Source: MGIIb-O1 sp002457595 (GTDB lineage: Archaea; Thermoplasmatota; Poseidoniia; Poseidoniales; Thalassarchaeaceae). From it: 64,000 nucleotides of DNA. The position numbers and the translations under genes are program-made. Positions 35,241-44,383 of this stretch are shown piece after piece. Within the stretch, counting starts at the first letter, position 1; each line of letters begins with the position of its first letter. A model generated the notes under the pieces. That model searched no databases, had not been told where the DNA came from, and saw only the letters and a program-made list of their open reading frames with translations. Location of the stretch: positions 310,001 through 374,000 of the forward strand of contig JBJLBO010000001.1 of the NCBI GenBank assembly GCA_045568115.1, in the 5' to 3' direction.

Positions 35241-38200
35241 ATGGCCAGTGGTGTTGAGTCCGACGACTCAGCCGGAGAAATCGATTCCTCGGATACATCT
35301 ATGCCTCTTCGAATCATCACTGCTGCAGCAATATTTGATGGACATGATGCGGCAATTGGTATCTTTAGAAGAATATTCCAATCAATGGGCTGTGAAGTAA
35401 TTCATCTAGGTCATGACAGAGGGGCTGATGAAGTGGCACGAGCCGCCATTCAGGAAGATGCCCACGCCATAGCAATCACCTCCTACCAAGGTGGGGCTGT
35501 GGAAATGTTCACTCATACGAAAGAAATCCTCGATGAGGCTGATTTCGATCATGTCTTCCTCTGTGGAGGAGGAGGCGGGACCATTCTGCCTTGGGAAATT
35601 AAGAAATTACGGGACAAAGGAATTGCTCGTATCTATTCCCCTGATGATGGACGAGAAATGGGCTTGACTGGTATGGTGGCTGATGCTATCGAGCAAGCTA
35701 GGGGAAATAACCTACTAGATTCAGCACGTTTTGATACTTTGAATCAACCTATTTCTGCAGATAATCATGGAGCAGTAGCACGATTATTGACTCTCGCTGA
35801 GAATGGTGATGAATCTGATTTCAAAACGGTTCTCGAACGCGTTAGGTCGGTAAGTGGTGATTCATCCTGTCCAGTCATCGGATTGACTGGAACTGGTGGG
35901 GCTGGAAAATCCAGTCTGACTGACGAATTGATGCTGCGCATCCAGCGCGATAACCCTGGTTCTAAGGTCGCCCTTCTGGCTACTGACCCTACAAGAAAGA
36001 GGACAGGTGGTGCACTTCTAGGAGATAGGATTCGAATGAACTCCCTAGCGGATGAAAATTTGTTCATGCGCTCTTTTGCGAGTAGAGATAGCGGGCGTGA
36101 AATCGCGAATTGTATCGGTAGAGCAATTGAGGCCTGCCAGGCAGTAGGATTCGATCTTGTCATTGTCGAAACTAGTGGAATCGGGCAAGGGAATGATGCA
36201 ATAACAGAAGTGGCAGATGTCTCAATGTATGTCACTACCCGTGAATATGGTGCACCAAGCCAATTAGAGAAACTCGCGGCTCTAGATTTCGCTGATATCG
36301 TCGTGCTAAACAAATTCGACAGACCCGGCGCCGAAGATGCACTAAACGAGATTCGTAAACAATTCAAACGCAACCGAGAGATGTGGGATGCAAAAAATGA
36401 AGATTTACCAGTAATACCGACTATTGCAAGCCAATTTGCAGATGCTGGAATTGACCTTCTTTGGAAGAAGTTATCCAGCATCCTCGCAGAACGTCATGGT
36501 AGAACATTCGAGGCTGCTGAACCGCGACTCGGTGCAGATGGTCTACCACATAGAACTGCACCAATCCCACCAGAAAGGCAAGGATACCTAGCAGAGGTTG
36601 CAGCCTCGATTAGAGACTACCACTCTCGTACTGAAGAAGTTGCACAGCAAGTCAGATTAGTGCAGCAATTAGATGCGGCGGCTAAACAAATGCGTAAGTC
36701 AAATCGATTGACTTCAGCGGCCGACCTAACCGCTGAGGCTGAGGAAGTTCGAAGCCGAATTCCAGAGGCCGCATGGCAGATGCTAGATGAGTTCAATGTA
36801 CGAGCTGAAGCATATCGCTCAGGTAAGGCATCTTACTCTGTGCGAGGTAAGGATATTCCTGTAGAAACAACTACTGAGACTCTAAGTGGCCTTGAACTTC
36901 CAAGAGTCGCATTACCTGATACTGAAGATTGGGGAGAGCGAATTAGTTGGATTCGCTCTGAAAATGTCCCTGGAGTTTTTCCATTCACAGGCGGTGTGTT
37001 CCCATTCAAGCGAGAGGATGAAATTCCGATTCGGATGTTTGCAGGAGAAGGCTCTGCTGAACGTACCAACAAAAGATTTCATTTCCTCTCAGAAGGGCAA
37101 CCATTCAATCGCCTGTCAACGGCCTTTGACTCCCCCTCCCTATACGGCCGGGATCCTCAAACCCGCCTCGACATCTTTGGCAAAGTCTGTGAAAGTGGAG
37201 TCAGCATCAGTACAGTTGACGAGATGGAAATGCTGTTCGAAGGATTCGACCTATGTGCTCCAAACACTTCTACTTCAAAGACAATTAATGGCAATTATTG
37301 GTGGCATCTAGCTGCCTTCTTTACCGTGGCAATTCGCCAGCAAGTAAAGAAATTTGAGCAAGAAAATGGTAGAGAGCCAAATGATGGTGAATATCAAGAG
37401 ATTCGGGCAAGTACTCTGAGTTCAGTTAGAGGGACAGTACAAGCCGACCAACTGAAAGAATCAATGGGACAGAATACATTGGTATTCAATCTCGACACGG
37501 CCCTCAGAATGATGGGAGATGTCGCTGAATTCTATGTCGACAACAATGTCCGTAACCACTACTTTGTCTCTATCTCTGGATATCATATTGCAGAGGCTGG
37601 TGCAAACCCAATCACTCAGGCCGCACTAACACTCTCTAACGGCCTGACTTATGTTGAATTATTCCGAGCAAGGGGCCTTGACCCAGATAAATTTCTACGA
37701 AACTTCAGTTGGTTCTTCTCCAATGGTATGGACCCTGAATATGCTGTTATTGGAAGAGTTGCTCGAAGAATCTGGGCTATCGCAATGCGCGATATATACG
37801 GGGTGGGACATCGAGGTCAGCAACTAAAATACCACATCCAATCAAGTGGGCGCAGCCTTCACGCACAGGAATTCACATTCAATGATTATAGGACAACTCT
37901 ACAGGCACTATATGCCTTAGCAGACAATGCCAACTCACTACATACTAATTCACGAGATGAGGCTTTCGGAACTCCTACTGAAGAGACGGTACGGGACTCA
38001 ATGGCAATCCAAATGATACTAAACAAAGAATATGGATGGTTAGCAAATGAGAATCCACTTCAAGGATCATTTGTAGCAGAATGGTTGACAGGACGAGTCG
38101 AAGAAGAAATTCTACGAGTTTTTGAGGAAATGCATCGAAGAGGAGGAGTTCTAGGCTCTCTAGAAGTAAATTTCCAGCGCAATCGAATACAGGATGAGTC

Positions 38201-38546
38201 AATGGTCTATGAGCACCGAAAGCATTCAGGAGAGATGCCAATAGTTGGCGTTAACACTTTCATAAATCCAGATGCTGCGAGCCTGTCGGCTGATGAGGCA
38301 GATTCGTTTGACATGGAAGTAACTCGCTCAGACGAAGGCGAGAAGCGTATGGTCATAGATCGTAATGAAGAGTTCAAGAAGAAGAATGCCGCCAAGGCAG
38401 AAGAAGGACTTGCTAAACTCAAGCAAGTCGCGCGTGATGGTGGAAATCTGTTTGAAGTAATGATGGAGATTGTAGAATATTGCACAGTCGGTCAAGTAAC
38501 TCAGGCTCTGTTTGAGACTGGAGGAAAGTTCCGACGCAATATGTGA
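35241..38546 (+). CDS. icmF: IcmF-type isobutyryl-CoA/acyl-CoA mutase fused to its G-protein chaperone
   Basis: Three parts in one 1101-aa protein. Residues about 22-150 are a B12-binding domain; its cobalt ligand motif is FDGHDAAIG (H35), in the variant form known from IcmF. About 205-500 is the MeaI GTPase with P-loop GTGGAGKS (217-224) and NKFD base specificity. About 545-1050 is the mutase barrel (FPFTGGVFPF, RLSTAFDSPSLYGRDPQTRLDIFGKVCESGVSIS, VRNHYFVSISGYHIAEAGA). The order (B12-GTPase-catalytic) is diagnostic of IcmF, which interconverts isobutyryl- and n-butyryl-CoA and sometimes other branched CoAs. Which substrate is used is not resolvable here. No neighbour shares its strand closely. 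Confidence 0.93.
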   Translation: MASGVESDDSAGEIDSSDTSMPLRIITAAAIFDGHDAAIGIFRRIFQSMGCEVIHLGHDRGADEVARAAIQEDAHAIAITSYQGGAVEMFTHTKEILDEADFDHVFLCGGGGGTILPWEIKKLRDKGIARIYSPDDGREMGLTGMVADAIEQARGNNLLDSARFDTLNQPISADNHGAVARLLTLAENGDESDFKTVLERVRSVSGDSSCPVIGLTGTGGAGKSSLTDELMLRIQRDNPGSKVALLATDPTRKRTGGALLGDRIRMNSLADENLFMRSFASRDSGREIANCIGRAIEACQAVGFDLVIVETSGIGQGNDAITEVADVSMYVTTREYGAPSQLEKLAALDFADIVVLNKFDRPGAEDALNEIRKQFKRNREMWDAKNEDLPVIPTIASQFADAGIDLLWKKLSSILAERHGRTFEAAEPRLGADGLPHRTAPIPPERQGYLAEVAASIRDYHSRTEEVAQQVRLVQQLDAAAKQMRKSNRLTSAADLTAEAEEVRSRIPEAAWQMLDEFNVRAEAYRSGKASYSVRGKDIPVETTTETLSGLELPRVALPDTEDWGERISWIRSENVPGVFPFTGGVFPFKREDEIPIRMFAGEGSAERTNKRFHFLSEGQPFNRLSTAFDSPSLYGRDPQTRLDIFGKVCESGVSISTVDEMEMLFEGFDLCAPNTSTSKTINGNYWWHLAAFFTVAIRQQVKKFEQENGREPNDGEYQEIRASTLSSVRGTVQADQLKESMGQNTLVFNLDTALRMMGDVAEFYVDNNVRNHYFVSISGYHIAEAGANPITQAALTLSNGLTYVELFRARGLDPDKFLRNFSWFFSNGMDPEYAVIGRVARRIWAIAMRDIYGVGHRGQQLKYHIQSSGRSLHAQEFTFNDYRTTLQALYALADNANSLHTNSRDEAFGTPTEETVRDSMAIQMILNKEYGWLANENPLQGSFVAEWLTGRVEEEILRVFEEMHRRGGVLGSLEVNFQRNRIQDESMVYEHRKHSGEMPIVGVNTFINPDAASLSADEADSFDMEVTRSDEGEKRMVIDRNEEFKKKNAAKAEEGLAKLKQVARDGGNLFEVMMEIVEYCTVGQVTQALFETGGKFRRNM

Positions 38547-38589
38547 ACTGGTCAGATTCATTCAAAACTGAAATCCATACCGCCTAATC

Positions 38590-38763
38590 ATGCCTATTGA
38601 ACTGGCCGCTGGACTGGTAGAAGTTATTCCTGAAGTGGTCAGTGACTTAACAGAAGAAAGTAAGAACAAGAAATACTGGCGGATATTCTTCAAAGTGATT
38701 TTCTATGGAGTTCCTGTTGTTCTTGGGGTATACTATCTCAATGATGCATATGGCTTTGTTTAA
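38590..38763 (+). CDS. Small membrane protein (57 aa)
   Basis: ATG 38590 to TAA 38763, reading MPIELAAGLVEVIPEVVSDL, then a charged turn (TEESKNKKYW) and one TM segment (FKVIFYGVPVVLGVYYL). The helical first part ahead of a single membrane span suggests a real short protein, but no family is known to me. It begins 43 bases after icmF, on the same strand. Confidence 0.4.
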   Translation: MPIELAAGLVEVIPEVVSDLTEESKNKKYWRIFFKVIFYGVPVVLGVYYLNDAYGFV

Positions 38764-38777
38764 CACTATTATGGAAA

Positions 38778-39011
38778 TCAAATAGGTGTACGGAAGCCTA
38801 TTGCTCTAGCGATGCACCAACCAGCTCTGCCTTCGAAAATAGCAAATGCTCCACCTGCTATTATTCCACCTGGACCTAGCCAAAGTAATCCTAATTCAAC
38901 TCCAGCAAGGAAGAATGCTGCTGCCAGCAATAAACCGAAAATCACCAGTTTGAATCCTAGCCTAAGGCGATATGCCTTTCCTCGAGCATCTATGTTGCAT
39001 TGTAAGGCCAT
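38778..39011 (-). CDS. Two-TM small membrane protein, YgaP/DUF2892-like
   Basis: 77 aa with a cluster of two TM segments (about 22-37 and 42-60) and the terminal GRAGWCIARAIGFRTPI, a pattern that recalls DUF2892-type proteins, whose members often sit beside redox or sulfur genes. The resemblance is by memory of the GWC...GI motif and is weak. Not related to the 57-aa protein beside it. Confidence 0.45.
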   Translation of the reverse strand: MALQCNIDARGKAYRLRLGFKLVIFGLLLAAAFFLAGVELGLLWLGPGGIIAGGAFAIFEGRAGWCIARAIGFRTPI

Positions 39012-39049
39012 AATATATCGAAATAATCAACCCACTTAAACAAATTTAT

Positions 39050-39891
39050 TCAACGCTGGCATTTGGGGCAATAGAATGTCGAACGCCCAGATTGCACAAT
39101 GCGTCTAACAGTTCCAATACAACCTTCTCGATTACAGGGTTCGGACTCGCGATTGAAGACAGTGAATTGATGGGGGAAGTAGCCTAAGTCTTCCTTTCCA
39201 GACACGCCACGAAAATCAGAAATTGTCGAACCTCCCGCATCTATGGCTTCAGAAATTACCTCGTTGGTTTGTTCAAACATAAGCCCAATCTTACTGTTAA
39301 TCCTAGTGGATTTACCTGCCACATCTGCTGCACTACGAAGAGGGGAAATTCCTGACCGATGCAAAATCTCACTAACGTAGATGTTGCCAAGACCGGAAAT
39401 TATTCTTTGATCGAGTAGAGCGGTTTTGATTGGACTACGGCGATTATGAAGACCTGTCTTTGAGATGCCTCGGGCGTGAATTCCTCTGTCAGTGGTTCAG
39501 GTCCAAGGTCTGCCAATAATTTATGCTGATTCTCGGAATCTGTCGTAAACAAATCCATGAATCCAAAACGACGATGGTCGGTGTAGGTAGCTGTCAATTG
39601 ACCATCGTCAAATTCAATGTGGACATGATCATGTTTTCCTTCTCCATCTGCATTTATGGTCCAGATTCCAGTCATTCCAAGATGAGAAAGCCATGTCATT
39701 TGATTATCTAATCGAAAAAGCAGATACTTTGAGCGGCGACCAATTGCTTCAACAGTAGAATCCATTAGACCTTCTTCAAAGTCATCTGGAAATGGAAATC
39801 GAAGATCTGGGCGACGTAGATCAACGAATGATATTCGTCGCCCTGTGAGGTGAGGAATTAGTCCTCGACGAACGGTCTCCACCTCTGGCAT
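39050..39891 (-). pseudogene. mutM: Formamidopyrimidine-DNA glycosylase (Fpg/MutM), one frameshift
   Basis: Bifunctional glycosylase/AP lyase for 8-oxoguanine. The N-terminal catalytic proline follows the start Met at 39891 (MPEVETVRRGL), so that start is essential. The first frame runs to ILADLGPEPLTEEFT, then stops. One base is missing near 39475; the alternative frame continues ARGISKTGLHNRRSPIKTALL, IISGLGNIYVSEILHRSGI, and ends in the zinc finger with C-x4-C (CNREGC) and CPKC. Both halves are conserved, which points to a sequence error or very recent mutation. Total length about 280 aa, normal. Confidence 0.85.
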
Positions 39892-39994
39892 CTCAGGCAT
39901 GTATCGAGGGGGAATGTTAGAGGTGATGATATTATCCATTTTTATTAGAAATCGCTTGCAAAGGATTCAAGTCAAAGTTATCTGACCAAGACAT

Positions 39995-40435
39995 ATGAAT
40001 GAAGGTGACGATGGAGCAGAGTTTAGTGATATCCCCGCTACAATAGAGGTGGATTCCGAACCAAAAGTTCAACCTCAATTATCCGGAGAACCTACAGTCA
40101 TTCATGTGAATACAGGACCACAAGTAGCGGGTGGTCAAATTGAATCGACAAATGCAACAGTGACTCTAGTTCTTGGAATAGTAGGGATGATGGCTGCATT
40201 GGGATTAGCATCTATGTGTTGTTTCGGTCCAAATCTTTGCCTTGCAATTCCCGCATTAGTTCTTGGAAACACCGATCGTGCGAAAATGTTAGCAAATCCA
40301 AACCATCCAGACAAGGGAATGATTCAAGCGGCAAACGTACTCAACTGGATTGGCGTAATTCTTGGAGTTCTAGGACTACTAATTTATCTGGTACTCATCT
40401 TAATCTTCGGTGCTGCTTCTCTAGAGGGATTTTGA
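39995..40435 (+). CDS. DUF4190-like membrane protein, first of a pair
   Basis: 146 aa with an acidic-to-polar N-terminus (about 1-50, rich in E, D, P, V) and two TM hairpins (about 52-85 with the CCFGPNLCL turn, and 115-140). Signature: MLANPNHPDKGMIQAANVLNWIGV, shared with the next gene (MAKAANIVGWIGV). Members of this family often have a variable cytoplasmic tail. Function unknown. Starts 103 bases from the divergent mutM start. Confidence 0.6.
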   Translation: MNEGDDGAEFSDIPATIEVDSEPKVQPQLSGEPTVIHVNTGPQVAGGQIESTNATVTLVLGIVGMMAALGLASMCCFGPNLCLAIPALVLGNTDRAKMLANPNHPDKGMIQAANVLNWIGVILGVLGLLIYLVLILIFGAASLEGF

Positions 40436-40454
40436 TTAAAATATAAGTGATAAT

Positions 40455-40826
40455 ATGAATGAAGAAAATTCCCCACCCACAACTAATGTAATATCAGGTG
40501 ATGCTGCGCCAGAAGTTCTCTATGTTCAAGGCATGAGCAATCCAGCTACAATAGGTCAATATCCTACTACACAGGCTACTGTCGCGTTGATTATTTCAAT
40601 TCTTGGCATGACTATGTGCTGTCTCTTACCTCCAGTAGGAGTAATGATGGCAAATCAAGCTCTAGCAGTTACAAGTCAATATCCAGGACATCCGGATCAT
40701 GGGATGGCCAAAGCAGCAAATATTGTCGGTTGGATAGGAGTTGGTTTACTCATAATTTCTGTTTTGTTTATGATAGTTTACTTTGTTTTCATAGGAATCA
40801 TAATTGCTGCAGAAAATGGAGCATGA
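40455..40826 (+). CDS. DUF4190-like membrane protein, second of a pair
   Basis: 123 aa. Same layout as the preceding gene: polar N-terminus, TM hairpin (VALIISILGMTMCCLLPPVGVMM), the HPDHGMAKAANIVGWIGVG motif, then a last TM. Seems a diverged duplicate. An AT-rich TATA-like stretch (ATAAG, 40442-40446) lies just upstream. Ends three bases before the converging fibrillarin gene. Confidence 0.6.
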   Translation: MNEENSPPTTNVISGDAAPEVLYVQGMSNPATIGQYPTTQATVALIISILGMTMCCLLPPVGVMMANQALAVTSQYPGHPDHGMAKAANIVGWIGVGLLIISVLFMIVYFVFIGIIIAAENGA

Positions 40827-40828
40827 TT

Positions 40829-41530
40829 TTATTTCTTTATACAAAAGAAAACTACATGCTGTTCCTCAAAGACTGAGATGTCAATAGTCTCGATTAGATC
40901 TAGATGTTCACATGCCTCAATAATTCGTTTCGAGTGTTCGAAACGTGCGAGGTCTCCCCCTTCCATCCATCGCTCACTAGCAGCCTTGAGTGAAAGAAGA
41001 GCTACACCTCCTTGTGCGAGAAAGGCTCCAGTCATCTTCACAAAGGTCTCAGCTTGATCTCCGATGCTCAAATCTTGATGCAACCAAGTTGCCTTTTCTC
41101 TCATGTAAGGGGAGATTTCCATTGGTTTTCGTGCATCTGCTAATACTGGAATAAGTCCTGATCTTTTTTCGGAAAGTTTGACTAAATCCCTCATCATTCT
41201 GGGTGAAATATCAACTGCAACTACATGGCCTTCATGATGATTTCCAGATCCACAAACATGGTCATGAATATGACTAACAGTGCCTCCTGTTGAGGCACCG
41301 AGATATAGGCATGAAGATCCTGATTCAGGTAGCAAATCACTTGGTTTATTCTTAGTTTTCAGAAGACTTGCAGCAACTTTAGAGCGGCTAGGGTCCCAAC
41401 GTCTCCATTCATTACGACCATCTCTCTTACGTCTTTCACCCCTAACTGAGACGCCTTTGACCGCATTCCTTGTCCATAGACTGCGGCCTTCTCGGCGTAC
41501 TCCCCAACCTAGTTGGACTGGTTTTGCCAT
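40829..41530 (-). CDS. flpA: Fibrillarin-like rRNA/tRNA 2'-O-methyltransferase
   Basis: Methyltransferase of the C/D-box RNP (with Nop5, L7Ae and a guide RNA). The SAM-binding motif reads CLYLGASTGGTVSHIHDHV (about 73-92). The remaining motifs are VVAVDISPRMMRDLV, LADARKP and VLFFCIKK at the end. ATG 41530 (MAKPVQLGW) is preferred to the GTG at 41539. 233 aa. It overlaps or nearly abuts the Nop5 gene (stop 41536). Confidence 0.93.
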   Translation of the reverse strand: MAKPVQLGWGVRREGRSLWTRNAVKGVSVRGERRKRDGRNEWRRWDPSRSKVAASLLKTKNKPSDLLPESGSSCLYLGASTGGTVSHIHDHVCGSGNHHEGHVVAVDISPRMMRDLVKLSEKRSGLIPVLADARKPMEISPYMREKATWLHQDLSIGDQAETFVKMTGAFLAQGGVALLSLKAASERWMEGGDLARFEHSKRIIEACEHLDLIETIDISVFEEQHVVFFCIKK

Positions 41531-41535
41531 AGAGA

Positions 41536-42516
41536 TCACCTACGCTTAGGGGGCTTGGGGAATTTCGCCTTGATTGCCTCAGTCTCAAGATGAATCTTAG
41601 AAACAAGCTCATCCCCCCATGGCTCACCTCCAAAATGATCACAACGAACGGCGATGGAAGCCTTCCCTGCAAGGAAACGAGCAATCTTACCCCGAACCCA
41701 ACGTGGTGATTTGGAAATTTGAGGCATACTGAATAGAATTGCTCCATGTTTTGGAGGAGGAGCACCACGGCGGTGAGCGGCCATTGCTGCATGAGCTCCT
41801 AGTACCTGCAGAGAACCTGATGGCATTCGAGCAAGACGCTCTCTTCCACCAGCTAGAGTAACTAAGCGAGCTGCTCCAAGAGGGCCTATCAATGCGGAAA
41901 GAGAGGGTACATGTTGTTGAGCAATATCACGGATAGCATTCTCATGAGAATTCAATCTATCAGTAAGTTCTACCACTCCTCTTGCATGGTCTCGAAGTGC
42001 CTGCCACTCAATATCAGACGGAGAATGAGCGGGGGAAGAAACACCGAGAGTCGAGGCAGCAGATTCGATAGAATCTGCTTCAGCAATTGCTTCTGGAATA
42101 TCATTTCGCTGAGCATCAAGATCTACTTCTGAAAGAAATAATCCAGTCCATTCAACACATCGCGACTCATTTGTAGTCCAGGAAGAGCGTAGTTCTGCTG
42201 CAGAAGAGACAAGCATATCTAGACGGCGATCAGCATCACCTGCTGCATTTGCAACTCCTCTTTTGGCAAGAATAGGGACTGCAGCTTCAAAAATTTTCAG
42301 CTCATCATCTTCAAGAGAAGGCCAATTCAAATCAGACATTGCTCCCATAGAGTCAACTACTGCATCGGGAAAACGCTCGGTAAGCACTCTAGCCTCTGCA
42401 CTTAATCGACCACGTTGCAAATCAAATAAGCGGTTGGCAACAATACCTGCAGAGCGTTTTGAAGTCCAAATGACTTCATCAATGACTACGTCATCATCAT
42501 CGATGACACGTGCCAT
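41536..42516 (-). CDS. Nop5/Nop56-58 C/D-box RNP scaffold
   Basis: Binds fibrillarin and the guide RNA. The Nop domain (about 210-310) reads HVPSLSALIGPLGAARLVTLAGG, then LARMPSGSLQVLGAHAA and ILFSMPQISKSPRWVRGKIARFLAGKASIAVRCD, the RNA-binding signature. The N-terminal part is divergent and acidic, and a Nop5 coiled-coil is only weakly visible. ATG 42516 (MARVIDDDDVV) chosen; 42540 (MKLHYDW) is in the same frame. 326 aa, shorter than usual (about 370+). Confidence 0.9.
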   Translation of the reverse strand: MARVIDDDDVVIDEVIWTSKRSAGIVANRLFDLQRGRLSAEARVLTERFPDAVVDSMGAMSDLNWPSLEDDELKIFEAAVPILAKRGVANAAGDADRRLDMLVSSAAELRSSWTTNESRCVEWTGLFLSEVDLDAQRNDIPEAIAEADSIESAASTLGVSSPAHSPSDIEWQALRDHARGVVELTDRLNSHENAIRDIAQQHVPSLSALIGPLGAARLVTLAGGRERLARMPSGSLQVLGAHAAMAAHRRGAPPPKHGAILFSMPQISKSPRWVRGKIARFLAGKASIAVRCDHFGGEPWGDELVSKIHLETEAIKAKFPKPPKRR

Positions 42517-42631
42517 TCGCCAATCATAGTGCAACTTCACAATACCCCGGAATCAACATCCGGCTTCAATCCCGCGCATGATACCTATGAAATCCGAAGG
42601 CATCAATAACGACTGAACACGGGCTTTGTGC

Positions 42632-43006
42632 ATGGACTTGCGCCTGATTGCCTTTGTAGCAGCCGGAGGAGCAATAGGTGCAGTTGCAAGGTATCTACTA
42701 CAGCAATGGATTCCATCTGAATCAATGCCATGGGGAACTATGGTAGCTAACCTTGCTGGTTCCTTCCTTCTTGGTGCTATGTTTGGAGCCATCGCTGCTG
42801 GTTCAGAATTTAGTGAAGAGAGCATCCTGTTGTTCGGAACAGGAGTACTTGGTGCGTTCACAACAATGTCGACATTTGCAGTTGATGCAATAAAAATTGG
42901 GGAAAGTAATCCTTCCAATTCCATCATAATGGTTCTAATCACTCTAGTTGGTAGTGTAGGACTAGCTTGGATTGGATGGCGCCTGACTGCAGCAGTTATT
43001 GCTTGA
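42632..43006 (+). CDS. crcB: CrcB/Fluc fluoride exporter
   Basis: Four-TM fluoride channel subunit. GGAIGAVARYLLQQWIP (about 12-28), NLAGSFLLGAMFG (about 44-56) and GTGVLGAFTTMSTFAVDA (about 74-91) are the conserved Fluc motifs. 124 aa from ATG 42632; TTG 42626 is an alternative. I did not find the usual fluoride riboswitch upstream. Confidence 0.93.
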   Translation: MDLRLIAFVAAGGAIGAVARYLLQQWIPSESMPWGTMVANLAGSFLLGAMFGAIAAGSEFSEESILLFGTGVLGAFTTMSTFAVDAIKIGESNPSNSIIMVLITLVGSVGLAWIGWRLTAAVIA

Positions 43007-43096
43007 AAAATTCTTTATCCTACACTTAGAATAGTTGAAGTACAGGTGCATTGAGCACTACTGGTCTGTGCGTACACAGTAATAGGAGACGAGAGG

Positions 43097-43477
43097 ATGT
43101 TCTGTCCGGAATGTGGTACTTTAGGATTCATGGGGCCGGGTGGAAATATTCGTTGTACGAACTACAAATGTGGCTATGAAGGACCCCTCTCAGGTTCTGA
43201 TGGAAAAGGTGCCGAATTCGTAGATCCTATGACTGGTGAAACTGTTGATTTATCTAAAGCCACAGCAAAATCTCAGGTTGCAGATCTAAAACATTTGACA
43301 GAAGTTGTTGAAGAAGAAGTAGCACGAGGCACCTTGCGCGTTGGTGACATTCGATGTCCTGAATGTGACCTCAACGAGATTTTTGTGGTTCTGATGCAAA
43401 CTAGAAGTTCTGACGAGCCGGAGACAAAAATATGCACTTGTAAGAACTGCGGAAAGAAGTTCAGGGAATACCAGTAA
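43097..43477 (+). CDS. tfs: Transcription factor S (TFS/RpoM)
   Basis: Archaeal TFIIS-like cleavage factor that rescues backtracked RNA polymerase. N-terminal zinc ribbon C3/C6...C20/C25, C-terminal ribbon C87/C90...C115/C118. The catalytic DE pair is at 106-107 in QTRSSDEPET. 126 aa, slightly longer than the family's usual 105-110, through a longer linker. PCNA follows after 70 bases. Confidence 0.95.
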   Translation: MFCPECGTLGFMGPGGNIRCTNYKCGYEGPLSGSDGKGAEFVDPMTGETVDLSKATAKSQVADLKHLTEVVEEEVARGTLRVGDIRCPECDLNEIFVVLMQTRSSDEPETKICTCKNCGKKFREYQ

Positions 43478-43491
43478 TCTGAATATTATTT

Positions 43492-43510
43492 CGACCCACA
43501 CAGTGGGTCG
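43492..43510 (+). terminator. Hairpin between tfs and pcn (8-bp stem, 3-base loop)
   Basis: CGACCCAC and GTGGGTCG pair perfectly around ACA. A T-rich run follows (TTTTAATTTT, 43518-43527). It is 15 bases after the tfs stop and 38 before the PCNA ATG, so it may end or attenuate the tfs transcript. Similar tight hairpins lie at 59400 and 60769. Confidence 0.5.
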
Positions 43511-43547
43511 TTGAGAGTTTTAATTTTCTGCATACTGATTGGATAGT

Positions 43548-44339
43548 ATGAATAACTGCCCGTCTGAGGGGGTGCAAGTAGGTGATGGTATGCTTAGGGT
43601 TACTGCGAAGCAGCAGTTGATGCGAGAAATTGTAGATCTTCTCTCAGTTTTGACTGAAGAAGCAAAATTAAGTTGGGGTGAAAATGGTCTCAGTACCACC
43701 GTTGTAGATGGTTCGCATGTTGCTTTACTGTCAGTTACCGTAGCTGATGAGTGCTTCGAAACTTATGAAGTTGAACCTGTCGAAATTGGCCTTGAACTTG
43801 GTAAGCTTCGCGATTTACTTACTCTCGCCGGCCCTAATGATCTTGTAGAATTAGATTACGATGGTGCAACTGGTGCTATCAACGTCCGTGTTGGTGAGGT
43901 ACATAGAATTCTGCGTGGACTTGACACTGGTTCAATCAATGAACCAAGACAGCCGGATTTGGATTTCGAATGTAGGGCATCTTTGAGCGCTGAGAGACTT
44001 TCTAGAGCACTAAGGGCTGCTAAATTCGTTGGCGAACTTGTTGATTTGAGTCTAGATAAGAATCAGATGACTGTCTCTGTTACTGTTGAGGCTGGAGAAG
44101 GAGTGAATGTTCGGTTTGATGCTGGAGAAATGTCTGAACTCGTTGCTCCAAAACCAACTCAATCGACATATTCTCTCCAGTTCCTTGACCCATTAACTCG
44201 CAAATTAGCTGGTGGCTTAACTGAAGAAGTAACAGTTGAATTCCAAGACAGATATCCTCTACGACTAACTTGGAATAGTAATGAAGGAGGGGCCTCTTGG
44301 ACATACTTCCTAGCCCCCCGAGTTAGTAACGACCCCTGA
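43548..44339 (+). CDS. pcn: DNA polymerase sliding clamp PCNA
   Basis: Trimeric clamp loaded by RFC. Two-domain fold: KQQLMREIVDLLSVLTEEAKL and LSTTVVDGSHVALLSVTV in the first half; SAERLSRALRAAKFVGELVDLSL, STYSLQFLDPLTRKL and EVTVEFQDRYPLRLTWN in the second. The interdomain loop and the TYFLAPR C-terminus are typical. 263 aa from ATG 43548; TTG 43539 is possible but less likely. Confidence 0.95.
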   Translation: MNNCPSEGVQVGDGMLRVTAKQQLMREIVDLLSVLTEEAKLSWGENGLSTTVVDGSHVALLSVTVADECFETYEVEPVEIGLELGKLRDLLTLAGPNDLVELDYDGATGAINVRVGEVHRILRGLDTGSINEPRQPDLDFECRASLSAERLSRALRAAKFVGELVDLSLDKNQMTVSVTVEAGEGVNVRFDAGEMSELVAPKPTQSTYSLQFLDPLTRKLAGGLTEEVTVEFQDRYPLRLTWNSNEGGASWTYFLAPRVSNDP

Positions 44340-44383
44340 CATCTGATGCGTGGTCTTGATTACATAAGGGTCCAGCGAGAGCC

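Noticed and set aside
42541..42631. Fluoride riboswitch ahead of crcB
   Set aside because: The consensus core could not be found; fluoride-exporter genes also occur without it.
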